A DNA stretch of 64,000 nt, taken from the NCBI RefSeq assembly GCF_018812025.1, contig NC_063050.1, positions 6,858,047 through 6,922,046 of the forward strand, read 5' to 3'. This document shows, one piece after another, positions 1-11,159 of this stretch (position 1 is the first letter of the stretch; each line of letters starts with the position of its first letter). Made by a program: the position numbers and the translations under genes. The notes below the pieces were generated by a model that was not told the origin of the DNA, ran no database searches, and saw nothing but the letters and a program-made list of their open reading frames with translations. The DNA is from Megalobrama amblycephala. Its lineage: Eukaryota; Chordata; Actinopteri; Cypriniformes; Xenocyprididae.

Positions 1-462
1 ACACACTAAACACCATCATGGTAACATGTATGAAATTTTAAAAATGCAATAAACATTAATTTAACAACATTAGATGTAACATAAAACCCTAATGTACATA
101 ACTGATTAGAAAAAAATGAGAAAAACTAAGAAGAAACAGAGTTATTTCAACGAAAATATATAAAATGTGAAGTATCACGCAGGGAATTGTGGGAATGTCA
201 ATATACGTTTTTTCACTGTAAATTTTACAATGAATTGTTATTTTTCACTTACAAAAACTGTGAATTTAAAGGTATTTTACCGTAAAATTACATTAAATGT
301 ACCATTAGATCTATTACAGTTATTCACCGTATATAGTACGGAAACTTTCTGTAAACCAATCAACAGTTTTTCACCGCAGCATTTTTACAGTCTTTTACTG
401 TTAAAATCACGGTCATTATTTACAGTGCATTACAAAGACAACTTTGTCATTTAAGTTTGCAC

Positions 463-690
463 TGCACTATACCAGGAAGATCAGGCCCTTCCTAATGGAG
501 CGTCCAACACAACTTCTCATCCAGGCCCTTGTCCTTTCTAGACTGGACTATTGCAATGCTCTTCGAACATCTGCAATCTCTCTAACCCTAACTGGACAGC
601 TGAATCCCTGACAATATTCAAGAAACAACTGAAAACTCATCTCTTCCATGAACACTTAATGGCATCCTGCTGACTCTTAAAAAAACACTA
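463..690 (+). pseudogene. LINE (L2/Rex-type) reverse transcriptase C-terminal relic
   Basis: Frames read RPFLMERPTQLLIQALVLSR LDYCNAL and, after a gap, SLTIFKKQLKTHLFHEH-like sequence. These are the familiar last parts of fish L2/Rex-type LINE reverse transcriptases. The middle is deleted, and there are stops and frameshifts. It is a dead fragment. Confidence 0.55.
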
Positions 691-1009
691 TGCTTTCACT
701 ATTAAATCCCTCTCTGTTCTAGTTTGTACTATTCTGAATAATGTTTGAATCTTTGTATTTTTTAGCACTTCTTGTGTTTATTGCCTCCTTAAGATGAATT
801 GTTCCTTATTTCTAAGTTGCTATGGATAAAAACATTGGCTAAAAGAATGTTTAAATGGCTAATTAATATTTCAAAATTATGAATGCAATAATTCATTACT
901 AAACAGCAAATGTTTATTTTTCATATTGACCACTGATAGTGCATATTTCCATTGTTTTTAATATTGTGGTTGTTTTAGAGTAAATAACTGTTGCTTTTAT
1001 TGACTTTTA

Positions 1010-1262
1010 AATAAAAACACCTCAACCAAGTTTTGTGTCCAACTAAATGATTTATTTTGAGTTGGACAAACATAAATAAAATTATTTTTATAAATGAATC
1101 AATTTCATTTAAACTGTATTTAATAAAATTAAGTTGGACCAACTCAATTACATTTCATTGCATGAATTTGTCTTTTTTGAGTTGGGGTCACACATATTTA
1201 TTGGATGGAAAACCTGCCCTCAATTAAATTGAGTTCATCCAATGAGTTATTTTTTGGAGTGT
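1010..1262. repeat. AT-rich inverted-repeat element
   Basis: Repeated GAGTTGGACAA / TTTTTTGAGTTGG blocks appear in both orientations, with AT-rich sequence between. It looks like a short non-autonomous element of unknown family. Confidence 0.35.
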
Positions 1263-1590
1263 ATAGACAGATGTGTGGCTTTCCTAATCAAGTCCAATCA
1301 GTATAATCAAACACAGCTGGACTCAAATGAAGGTGTAGAACCATCTCAAGGATGATCAGAAGAAATGGACAGCACCTGAGTTAAATATATAGCACCTGAA
1401 TACTTAGGACCATGTGATATTTCAGTTGTTTCAAAATGTCAACAAGTCTGTGTTTTTCTGTCAATATGGGGTGCTGTGTGTTCATTAATGAGGAAAAAAA
1501 AAAAGAACAAATGATTTTAGCGAATGGCTGCAATATAACAAAGAGTGAAAAATTTAAGGGGGTCTAAATACTTTCCGTACCCACTGTACA
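1262..1590. mobile_element. Tc1/mariner-like end fragment
   Basis: It ends in GGGGGTCTAAATACTTTCCGTACCCACTGTA, a terminal sequence typical of fish Tc1-like repeats (quoted in part: TACTTTCCGTACCCACTGTA). The preceding 300 bases have no open frame. Only one end is present. Confidence 0.45.
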
Positions 1591-1886
1591 TTTATAAAAT
1601 AATATGGCTTGCTGCGTTAATGATCGAAACTCGAGACAGATATGCGTCTTTGTAGATGTGCACGCATGTGGTAGATAAACAGAAAACACATATGTGAATT
1701 GCTCTATTTTTTTGTTAATTCCATAATAGTTAAAATAACAGAAGAGTTGTTAATTTAAATATATTTGTAATTTTAGAGTTTTGAGTATAATTTAAAATAA
1801 AAGAAAATGACTGTAAAAATATCAATTATTTTCATAAATTTAGGATTTTTTTTTTTTTTTTTTTTTACAGTGCACCCACATTTCCA

Positions 1887-1948
1887 GAAAACTGAAATTT
1901 CCATTTATGTATGCTCAGCACGAGAAACTGAAAATGAAAATGAAAACG
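1887..1948 (+). promoter_or_regulatory. ISRE/IRF-type cluster upstream of receptor copy 1
   Basis: At 1924-1948 the + strand reads four GAAA units spaced by two bases (GAAACTGAAAATGAAAATG and on), which gives three overlapping matches to the GAAANNGAAA core of interferon-stimulated response elements. A related GAAAACTGAAATTTC lies at 1887-1901. The cluster ends about 115 bases before the exon-1 ATG at 2064. Copy 2 has an equivalent site. Binding by IRF/STAT factors is inferred. Confidence 0.6.
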
Positions 1949-2063
1949 ATGTATAGGCTGGTGTGAAATCACTAGTGTGAAAACATCAGCTAAAGAAAAG
2001 AAACAGATGACTTTTACAGGTGACTGAATCACAATTCATTTCTCTGAAAAAAAGGTGATAGAA

Positions 2064-2112
2064 ATGAAGCTTCTCATTATTTTGCTCTCAGTGTGTGATT
2101 TACTACACCATG
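2064..2112 (+). CDS. Signal-peptide exon of receptor copy 1
   Basis: ATG opens a 16-codon hydrophobic leader (MKLLIILLSVCDLLHH) that ends one base into the next codon at a GTAAGA donor. The base context (GATAGAAATGAAGCTTCTC) is almost identical to copy 2 at 50776, and the first part of the following intron is also shared. This shows that the short open frame is a real first exon. The next exon in phase is 23396-23713, where the joined codon is glycine. Confidence 0.75.
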
Positions 2113-2309
2113 GTAAGACATTTTGTTACAATGTACAGACTTTCAGTTTAATTATATTTAGGCCTTGGCCTACTAATCAGCTTATACTATACACTGTAAA
2201 GAAAAAAATAACTGATTTTTTTTACAATCATTTTCTTTTCTTTTAAATTATACTCAAAACTCTGTAAAATTGGCTACTTGACATAAAATTCTTACAGAAA
2301 AAAGGAAAC

Positions 2310-2700
2310 TTCAACCGCGTTCATTCCGTCAGTAGAATAGGGAAGGCATAGGACATACAGCGTAAGCTTTTTGAAGAAAATGGAAAGCAAAAGCATGTGC
2401 AATGTGATAATTTGTGTTTATAAAGCATATACAGTTGTATTTTTTTCTAAAATGGCCAATCATTTCTCTAGATAAGAACCTTATTCCTTGTCTGGTATCG
2501 TTTAAAGCCCTTTGAAGCTGCACTGAAACTGTAATTTTGACCTTCAACCATTCGGACTCCATTGAAGTCCACTATATGAAGAAAAATCCTGGAATGTTTT
2601 CATTTTGATTGAAGAAAGAAAGACATGAACATCTTGGATGACATGGGGGTGAGTAAATTATCAGGACATTTTAATTCAGAAGTGAACTAATCCTTTAAGT
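2310..2700. repeat. Truncated copy of the GATTAGTTCAC repeat family
   Basis: It ends GAAGTGAACTAATCCTTTAA and shares CCTTATTCCTTGTCTGGTAT-like and CCCTTTGAAG segments with the longer copy at 8719-9500. It lies just inside intron 1 of receptor copy 1. No coding frame. Confidence 0.45.
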
Positions 2701-3299
2701 ATTATGACATTAATGAAAAAATACAATAATTTACATATTTTTTTGCAGAAAACATACTGTAATTTTTATACAGTAAATTTCTTAAATTACAAACAAATGT
2801 ATGTAAAATTACAAAAATATTCAGTAATTAAACAGTAACAAAACAGTTAAATGATAAAACGGTCAAATGAATGGCAGCCAATCAAACCTGTAAAAATTAA
2901 AGTAAAATATCCTAATTTAAATAAACCTGAATTATTATGATCAATTATTATGATTTAAACCTTCACTTTAAAAAAAAAATCGTTAAAGAAAAACGGTCAA
3001 TGACTGGCATAAAAGACCATAAAATTAAAGGTAAAATATCCTAATTTGAATAAAGTGCAAAAAAACTTTAACAAAAAAAAATTCTTTAAATGTTAAAAAA
3101 ACAAATTTCTATTTTACAGGTATTTCCTGATTTGATTCAAATGACTGGAAGCAACAGCACATTAAACACTAACAGATCTCTCAAGATCTCAGCATCTTCA
3201 CTTATTACTGACTTTATTTCTTGTATACAAAGGTTCTTATTGAGAATTAACAGAGGTTTAGATGTTGATATCTTATTGAAAAAGAAAGTCTGGAGTCAC

Positions 3300-3960
3300 T
3301 GTTATGGAGGTCAGCGTTTGCTTTAGTTAAGCTCTTGATCCTTGACTTTTCATGTTAGTTTTTCTCTGACTGCTTCAACTCTGTGTTTCTGATGCATGTT
3401 TGTTATAGCAAAAAGTACAGAAGAAACTCTGATCAGATGATTTTTGACTGCTTTTTGATGATAGAGTTATCATGAAGTTGCCTGATTCATAGATTACATA
3501 GTGTCAAACTTCTGAGTATATTGACTGTTAATTTCATATGATTTTCTGTAACCTTGTGATATTGTGGAATCATTATGATAACCTGGTATTTTGATTTTTT
3601 TTTTTTTTTTTTTTGACAATCAATTAAGCTTTTTTGTGACTTTAGTAGCTTGTTTTGTGATGTTCTGAGTTGATCTGAATTTTTTTTTTACTGTCACCGT
3701 TATTGAGATTCAAATGCTGATTCTTGATGTCTGTGTGAGTCTACATGAGTTTGACAAAACATTTTCTGCATAATGATTTAATAAAATTGTTTATAGTATC
3801 ACTTATTGGCATGTGAAATTACAACAAATATTAATCAATTTATGGTATCAGTGAATCAGACCGCTTTACTATCACTATAAAGTGACGAACATCATCTGAT
3901 CAGAGTTTCTCTTGCTTTTTTTCTTTTTTTGCTATAACAAACGCACAGCAAAATTGCCAG
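3300..3960. mobile_element. Diverged copy of the hAT-like family seen at 20514
   Basis: It shares TTAAGCTCTTGATCCTTGAC-type and GTCACCGTTATTGAGATTCA-type segments with the elements at 18.98-19.94 and 20.51-21.79 kb. It also has its own inverted arms: GTTATAGCAAAAAGTACAGA with GAAACTCTGATCAGATGA at 3403, matched inverted at 3893-3942. No target duplication was found. Confidence 0.4.
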
Positions 3961-4133
3961 AGTTAATTAAATTCTATTAGAGTTCATTTTAACACTTCAC
4001 TGGTGTATATATAATCCACACTGGCTTGAGTTAAATTAACACTTCCAAAAGTGTTAATAAAGTAACACTGACTCAAGAGTTAAACATTTACTTGCCTATC
4101 ATTAATTATTCACATACTACATTACGCACTGTT

Positions 4134-4210
4134 CTAGTCATACATTATAAAACAATTGTTTCTATGTTCTGTGTAACCAAAGTCAAAAGAATAAATCCTT
4201 AAAAGGAGAT

Positions 4211-4266
<56 letters not shown>

Positions 4267-5524
4267 TTTTCAGTCATGTATCCAAATAAAAGTTTCAGCT
4301 CGTACTGAGCGATACCCTCTAGTATATCATGCATTATATCAAAGGAATTATTGTAACAAACATGAAAATACTGGAGTTCAACTGTGTATCTGACTGAATC
4401 TCAAAACTGGCTTTATCACGGACCACTACCCTTAAGTCATCCTCACTATAAACATTCTGGGCATCAGATTTTTCAGTTAGACACAAGAGACAAAAGTAAT
4501 TACTGTTAAAAGATTCAGTAAAACCAAGAAGAGCATGCTTTGCCAAGTTAAACTTTTCAGAAGAAATGGGCAAATAAATCCCCTCATTCTCAAGAATTTT
4601 AACATTATTTATCAAAAGAGCATCAAAAATGGCATCAAATCCATACTTTTTAACATCTTAAGAGCGAAAGAGAGAAACTAAGTGGATGTTCAGTACAGCA
4701 GAGTTGAACTTCAGTGGAGGCTTTCTCAGAATAAAATAAAGACAGGTTGCAGGTGTCAAAATCATTGTAATACAGCTGTATCTGTTAGGAACTGTTTTGA
4801 AAACAATGGGTGGCCTCTGCAGTAACTTTCATCACTAAATTCTTTGTATGCATCAGGACTGATGTCAAACCCAGATTCAAAATGCTTACAAATATCTGTG
4901 TTGCGAAACAACAAATTTTAGACTATCCAAAATCAGGATGTATACAGAAGTCTCTTTAACTGGAACCTGGTCATAGCTGCCAGTTCTTTTGTTTTGTCTA
5001 TTGTCATGTCTAACACCAAGAAATATTTCTAATGTTTAAACAATTTCCCATCTTTCACTGAAAAACTTTGCTCGTTTAGCTTCAGAATTAAAACTGATGA
5101 ACGTATTTTCAAAACTCTTTTCAAAAGGTTCAGGGAAGTCTGGTCTAACAGCATCCTGCTTCATTTGTAAATAAAAAAACTGGTAAACTCTTCAAGATCA
5201 CATATAATCGATGAAACCGTGAAACCAGAAGCACCAGTTCCCTGCAGCTTCGCAACAATTGAAGCACAAATGTCCTTTAAATCCACTTTCAAAGGAACTG
5301 GATCACTTTAAAACAATCATCATCTAAACGAAGTTCCTCGTCTGAGAGTTCAGACTGTACTGTATCTGACTGGGTACAAAAATAAGTGGGACGAAAAACT
5401 GAACAAGGAACTTGAATTTTGTCCAAATGTTTTCTAAACCCAGAGTGTATGGAAAATTGCTTTCGGCAATGTTGTTGACTGCGAACAAGTCTAAACTTAG
5501 AAGTGGGTTAGAAGCCATGTTCAC
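4134..5524 (-). pseudogene. Transposon-associated protein relic with LHDILEG-type motif
   Basis: On the - strand the reading is, in order: VPLKVDLKDICASIVAKLQG near 5290; TDICKHFESGFDISPDAYKE near 4890; NSAVLNIHLVSLFRS near 4700; KYGFDAIFDALLI; ILENEGIYLP; HALLGFTESFNSNYFCLLCL near 4530; and MHDILEGIAQYELKLLFGYM at 4334. This order matches a large family of uncharacterised proteins that recur in fish genomes and behave like transposon genes. Stops and frameshifts lie between the blocks. The CxxC after SNYF and the HD in MHDILEG are kept. The family is recognised from memory of conserved blocks; its enzymatic role is unknown to me. Confidence 0.55.
4213..4262. repeat. (TA)n microsatellite
   Basis: About 25 TA units. 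It interrupts the reading of the - strand pseudogene at 4134-5524 and produces a spurious run of Tyr-Ile codons. Confidence 0.9.
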
Positions 5525-6483
5525 ACTTCAAATGTGAAATCAGTGAATGGGCATCGGCATACAACCCTTCAAATCTAAAGGCAGGAACACACCAAGCCGA
5601 CGGTCGGCCGTCGGGCAGTTTTTCTTCTTTGGCCGACTAAGTTTTCTCAGTGTGTTCTGCACCGTCGGCTGAAGTTGGTCCTCGTCAGCCTTTTTTCGGC
5701 CGATTCGAAATGTTGAATCTGCGTTGGAGCTTGTCGGTCCGTTGGGCCATCTGATCATTCTGATTGGCTGTTCAGCTACTGCCGCCTGCTGTTTCGGAAA
5801 AGCATTTCAAATCACGCAGGCACAGAACTGACGTGCTGCTTGGCCGTCGGCTGTCGAGTGTCGGTTTGGTGTGTCAGGGCAACTTTGGACACAGACGCTG
5901 CCGACGTTACCCTTACAAAAAACTAGTATATTTCAAGTTCATTTGGTCAAGTATACTAAAGTAATGTTCAAGTATATTTTTTAAGTATACTTTATGTAGT
6001 AAGTATAATATCAATGTACTAGTAGTAAACTTGTAAGTGTACTATTTTAATACCGCTTGGGACTAAATTGGCCCAATTGAAGTATACGTTTAAGTGTACT
6101 ATAAGTGTAACAGTAGTAAACTTTAACTAGTTCACAGCTACGTTTCTCATTTGTACTGCATCTGTACTAAAAGTGAACTTATACTAGTAGTTTACTATTT
6201 TAATACTAGTAGTAGCTACATTTTTAGTATACGGAAGTACACTTTGAAATATACTCTCAGTAAACTGCTAGTTTAGTGCAAGTATACTTTTAAGTTTTCT
6301 TTAAGTGAACATGACATCACACTTATAGTTTACTTTTTATATATTATTTTTGGACTTTAAAGGGTTACTTCAGGATTTAGCATTAAGCTTTGTATTAGTA
6401 GAATACCACTAGTATTTTCGAATTACTGTGCTTTCCCCCTTCATATCAGCCCGAGATGAGAGATTTATGCATTTTTATTCTGT

Positions 6484-6538
6484 AAAAAAGCCTCCGATGA
6501 CGCAAAAATCGTCATTTTGCGTCATCGGAGGCTTTTTT
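6484..6538. repeat. Perfect 24-bp hairpin with 7-base loop
   Basis: AAAAAAGCCTCCGATGACGC plus AAAA at 6484-6507 is exactly complementary to 6515-6538. The loop is ATCGTCA. It resembles a terminator on paper, but this is fish transposon DNA. More likely it is a transposon sub-terminal hairpin or the scar of a smaller palindromic insertion. Confidence 0.85.
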
Positions 6539-6967
6539 GGCCAGAGGCATAAAACTACAGCCAGTAATAGCAGGTAGTTCTGCATCCCATACATATGCGC
6601 CTTTGAGGTTACTCACGGACATAGATCAAAGATTTTATCAAAAGTGGGTGTCAATTATATTTTTAAGCTTAACATATTTTGTTATAGTCTGCACTACATC
6701 AGTGGTTCATCTCGCAAATTTATCGGTCTCTGCAGTCATCTCAACCAATACAGCAACAGCCTTTTGTGGTAACGTTAGCATAAATAGATAAATAGACTAA
6801 CTCAGTTTTACAGAACAGTGGCTTTACTTTGATAACAGTCAACTTATGTGCAACTTATATGTAATTGTCTATCTAACGTTACTTTGCTAAGTTTGCAGTT
6901 TTACTGCTACCTACAACACTACATATAGGCTACTGTGTTATCAGTCTAGTATCAGCGAGTCTTACCT

Positions 6968-7293
6968 CTAGGCGAATACGCTTAGTACCAGATGCCCAGG
7001 CTGTTCGTCCTCTGGGAAAGTGAACATCGATGGTATCGCGGTGTCCTTCAGAATGGTTCTCTTCATTGCAAGGATATTTGGTTCGTAGTCCTCGTGCTTG
7101 AAATGGAGACTACATATTCTGCGGTTTTTTAGGTTTTCTATAACGGTGTCATCTCCAAACTTCGGGTGTTTGATGGCCCGCAGCCACTGTTTACATCGCT
7201 CCAAACCTTTAACTTAATCGGAAAATGATGGAAACTTACTTGTCCTTTCCTGGTTTTGGGTGTACATCCAGGTACATAGCAATTTAGCACCAT
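6968..7293 (-). pseudogene. THAP zinc-finger domain relic
   Basis: ATG at 7293 opens MVLNCYVPGCTPKTRKGQ then SFHHFPIK, the N-terminal C-x4-C and HxFP part of a THAP DNA-binding domain. A 1-base shift near 7200-7215 moves the frame to ERCKQWLRAI, and the rest follows: RICSLHFKHEDYEP, with the second Cys and His, then AIPSMFTFP, the AVPTIF-type box that closes THAP domains. All four zinc ligands are present across the two frames. THAP domains occur in P-element-like transposases and in host regulators. Its place inside a transposon favours the first. No catalytic domain follows. Confidence 0.75.
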
Positions 7294-8056
7294 TTCGCTG
7301 TAAATGTATGAACTAACTCACGATTTATAGAATTAATATGTAACAAAGCAAGCCTTAGTTGTTTGAATTTTCCTGGTAATTCCGCCTGTAACCGATAGGC
7401 GTGGTTTGGGCGTGGCCTCGCAGGGGCAGCAAAACAAGTGCATTCTGGGAGTTGTTGTCTTTCATCCACATTAGTCAAAAATACATTTTCTGCCTTTTCT
7501 CAGTCTAGAAAGCTCCAAATTCAAAAATAATTTCACATTTCTACTACATAAATGACCAATTTTAAATACACATTCATCTTTCCAGGGGTGAAGTACCCCT
7601 TTAAGCATACTTCTATGTTCCTAGGTATTATTTTTTATACTTGAAATACCTTGAACTGTACTTTAACTCTTTCCATTTTAAAAACATTTTATTCTAGCTT
7701 CATGAATCCTTTTTATCAACACAAATATAAGTAAGTTTAATTTTTTTTTATTTTTTTATTTTTTTTATTTAAAGTGGATCGAGTCCATAAACAAGTCCAC
7801 GTATAGGCCAAATATACTTAGACTTTTGTCAAGTATACTTTAGTGCAATTTTGAGTATATATCTCAGAAGTACATAAAGTATATTTCTGAGAAGTATATA
7901 AAGAGTAGACTGAAAGTATACTTTCTTATTTTTAGTTTAAAAGAAGTATACTAATTGCACACTTGAATAAACTTCTTTTTCGTAAGGGTAGCCAACCCCG
8001 CAGTCTGCTTTCGTCGCCACTAGTTCGTCGGCGTCGGCTTGGTGTGTTCTGGCCTT

Positions 8057-10195
8057 AAAGCAGAGCAACATTTTTTCAAGATTTCAGCTCACGTGCTATT
8101 AAGCAGTTTAGCTCACTCTTGGTGACTCTTTTTGTCTTCCCAGCATCTATGTTATAAACCATGGTCTGCAGGAAAGTGTAGAAGTTGATGAGAGCATTGT
8201 CATAGGATATGTTAAAAATAAAAGAGAACCACCAGCCGTCTGACAAGGGATAAGCTTGTTATCCAGAGCAATGTAGTAGCCATCAATCCTGTCTCGACTC
8301 CTCCCCATGGCTAGAAGATATGGTTGATGACTTTGGCTTTTCCCCAGGTGCTCATCAATGCTGCAGCATGACTACAAGGTGAAAATCAAACAAGTTACCC
8401 TTCCAATTTTAGTCTTTTAAAACTTTTTGCAGGTAACAAGATAGACCTAAAAAAATTAAAATGCTTGGTAATCTTATTATCATATTTTTCAGACCATACA
8501 TTGTTTGTCATTTAAAACAAACTGCAACATATATCCCAAAGCATTGTTGTTTTGCTGGTGTTGTCCAATGCAACCCTGAACACTCAAAATAGAGCACACA
8601 AATTCATGCCCCCTCAAAAACAACAACAACAACAACTTCATTTTTTTGCTGTGGTTGGCAAACTTCACATGATACAACCCCGGTACATTAATCAGTGCAA
8701 TAAAAACACTTAATTCTTAGAGGATTAGTTCACAAAAATCTACAGATAATGTCTCATTGTCATCGAAGATATTCCTGTCTTTCATTCTTCAGCTGTAAAG
8801 AAATTGTTTTTTTTGTAAAGAAATTGCTTTTTGAGGAACACTTAAGGAATTATCTCCATATAGTGGACTTCAATAGTGCCCCCAAGTATGAACGTCCAAA
8901 ATGCAGTTTCAATGCAGCTTCAATGCAGCAATGCAGCTTCAAAGGGCTCTAAACAATCCCAGCCGAGGAAGAAGAGTTTTATATAGCAAAACAATGTCAT
9001 TTTCTATAATAATATATAAAAATGTATATACTTTTTAACCTCAAAGCTCGTCTTGTCTAGCACTGCCATGCGCATGTGTACTCTGTGTAATCCGGGTCAA
9101 TACAGTCAGGGTGTGTCAAAAAAAACCCCCATCTCATTTTCTCCTCCAACATTAAAATCATCCTACATCGCTGCAGACGTACCGACCCAGTGTTTACAAA
9201 GTGAACATGCAAAAAAAAGGTCAAACACCCTTTACAAAAAAAGTTAAAACGGTGATGTAGGATGATTTTGAAGTTGGAGGAGAAAATGAGATGGGAGTTT
9301 ATCAACACACCCTAACTGTATTGACCCAGATTACACAGAATACACATACACATGGCAGTGCTATGTACATTTTTACTTTTATTTAGAAAATGAAAGATCG
9401 TTTCAATAGATAAGACCCTTATTCCTTAGCTGGGATCATTTAGAGCCCTTTGAAGTGAATCTGTAAAGTCTGTAAATTTTTGTTCTGGAAGTGAACTAAT
9501 AATATTACTCACCAATAATAATATTACTCACCAATCTTTTGGTGTCTAAAAACCTTGGAAAGGTTTTTAGAATATTTGTTGCCGTATCTGCATTGTGAAC
9601 AAGTTCCTGGCGATAGCGAAATGTCTCATCTTTTCAAAAATGGTTTCTTCAACTCCTGTATAAGCAAGAAGTGAAATGGCCTCCACAAGAGCCTAATGTC
9701 TCTCCTGATGTTTGGACCTCCTTGATCAGAGTTAGGCTTATTCTTTCTTTCACTGTGACTGGAGTTGTTTCTATGAACGTTTTTTAAACGCCAACAAGAG
9801 CCTTTTGGGCCTTTTTAAATGATGGAAACAAAGTCACAAATCCAGGGGCATACTGCTCTCTTTGCTTCTGGGTTGGAATACTCCTAACAAAAATAAATGT
9901 ACATATATGGGATGGGACAGCATGTAAATGACAGGACATGCATACAAAAAAAACAGTCTTAAATTTAAATGATACATTCATGTCTCAGTCTTATTTATTA
10001 GGTGAATACAAAAACATAAAAAAAAAAAAACAGATATGACAATCAATTATCTTAAATGTGAAAATATAGCTTACCCATGCCTTCTCTGTCATATGCCCCA
10101 CCAGTATGTTAACAAGTGCTCTTCTCATCGCATTTGGCAAAGTATCAGTGGCCTTGTACTCTTGAAGGATTTCATTTCCTTTTGATTTATTTTAA
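8057..10195 (-). pseudogene. SAMD3-like transposon-associated protein relic
   Basis: The - strand blocks in order are: LQEYKATDTLPNAMRRALVN then ILVGHMTEKAW near 10190-10080; IPTQKQREQYAPGFVTLFPS near 9880; FRYRQELVHNADTATNILKT then FPRFLDT near 9560-9640; and HQPYLLAMGRSRDRIDGYYI then ALDNKLIPCQT near 8340-8230. These match the conserved order of fish proteins often labelled sterile alpha motif domain-containing protein 3-like, many of them in repeated loci. Stops, frameshifts and the 8719-9500 insertion break it. It has the same orientation as the relic at 4134-5524 and is separated from it by the nested element 5579-8055. Confidence 0.5.
8719..9500. mobile_element. Inverted-repeat element with a long internal foldback
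   Basis: The ends are GGATTAGTTCAC (8720) and GTGAACTAAT (9490). The centre is a large foldback: TAGCACTGCCATGCGCATGT at 9057 onward pairs with 9225-9358 (for example CATCTCATTTTCTCCTCCAA with TTGGAGGAGAAAATGAGATG). It interrupts the SAMD3-like relic. The 80-residue frames on both strands here are by-products of the foldback. Confidence 0.55.
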
Positions 10196-11159
10196 GGCAG
10201 TATTGTGACAAAAAATCAACTGACTCTTACTGCATAAGAGATAAACCGACCAATTGTCTTTCGAAAGTTTTATTTCTTGCAAGAAAGGTCAGACAGTCAT
10301 ACAGAAACACAAGAAGCTGCAGAGTGTAAGACCAAGAACGAAAGCTTCCCCTCACTTTTATATCTCTAACCTCCAAGGCTGAACCCTGTCCTTTTACCAT
10401 ATTAGGAACATGTCAACCACTTAAGTGTTTTTCCACTTGTCACACTAAGTAGGTATACTTAAGCACTTCTGAGAAAAAAAAAATAATTTAAAGGTGCAAT
10501 ATGTAATAATTTTGCAGTAAAATGTCCAAAAACCTCTAGGCCAGTGTTATATATTTTGTTCCCATTCAGTCGGTCACGTTCGACGTACGTCGTACAGACC
10601 GACGAATAGGAATCTCGCTAGAGAGGCCAATCTACTTCAAGTGTAACTAAAACGAGCCAATGCACATTGGCATGCAATCATATGCATCAGCTGCTCGCCT
10701 CGCAGCGCGGGTATGTAATGAGCAGCAGGTGCGTTGCATCTTCAGCTTTTCGCTTCGGAGCCGAACGGTGTTTGTTCCTGTTCTCTGCAAGCGAGTGTCT
10801 GCTAGAAGACGAGTCAAGCTTTTTGGTTGAACTTCTCTTTTTTTTCCGAGTGCGGGCGAACAGCACAGCAGCGGGGTCGAAGTCCTATCTTTTTCTGTTT
10901 TTTGTTTCGTTTGCCGTTATTGAGCAAATTGAGCTGTTTTGACAGCCTTTTGACAAGGCTGTTCTCACGGCCGGTACGGTGCTCTTTTGAGCGCTGAAAA
11001 GCTGAAAAGAGAGAGAGCACACGACAGGCTGCACACAATCCCTGTCTGTGTTGCGGCGGCCGTTCCCCTGCGTGCTTCAGCACTTTTAAAAGAGTAAAGT
11101 CCCTGAAAGAGCTTACACAAGTAGATTCGCGTCTTTTTAAAGATGACATCCTACTTGTG

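Larger units (their letters stand above)
6361..7600. mobile_element. Innermost nested element (TTAA flanks) carrying a THAP relic
   Basis: The ends AGGGTTACTTCAGG and, inverted, AGGGGTACTTCACCCCTGGA lie between TTAA at 6357-6360 and 7601-7604. The body holds a long hairpin at 6484-6538 and a THAP domain on the - strand. The superfamily is uncertain: TTAA suggests piggyBac-type insertion, while a THAP domain is typical of P-element transposases. Confidence 0.5.
5910..7988. mobile_element. Middle nested element with CCCTTAC ends and TA flanks
   Basis: The ends are CCCTTACAAAAAACTAGTAT and, inverted, a right end reading CTTCTTTTTCGTAAGGG. TA flanks both ends (5908-5909 and 7989-7990), as in Tc1/mariner-type insertion. 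The sub-terminal DNA is rich in AAGTATACTT-type words. The same terminal word is used by the element at 28824-29758. Non-autonomous. Confidence 0.6.
5579..8055. mobile_element. Outer nested element, PIF/Harbinger-like (TAA flanks)
   Basis: The left end AGGCAGGAACACACCAAGCC (then GACGGTCGG) is matched inverted at the right end (GGCTTGGTGTGTTCTGGCCT). TAA flanks both sides (5576-5578 and 8056-8058), fitting the 3-base TWA duplication of PIF/Harbinger elements. The end regions are GC-rich against AT-rich flanks. No transposase frame. It sits between two - strand relics and carries a second element inside. Confidence 0.6.

Noticed and set aside
5540..5964. Frames on both strands at the GC-rich element end
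   Set aside because: They come from the terminal inverted repeat (GCCGACGGTCGG words) of the nested element.
6484..6538. Rho-independent terminator
   Set aside because: A GC-rich hairpin followed by T-run looks right for bacteria, but the context is eukaryotic transposon DNA.
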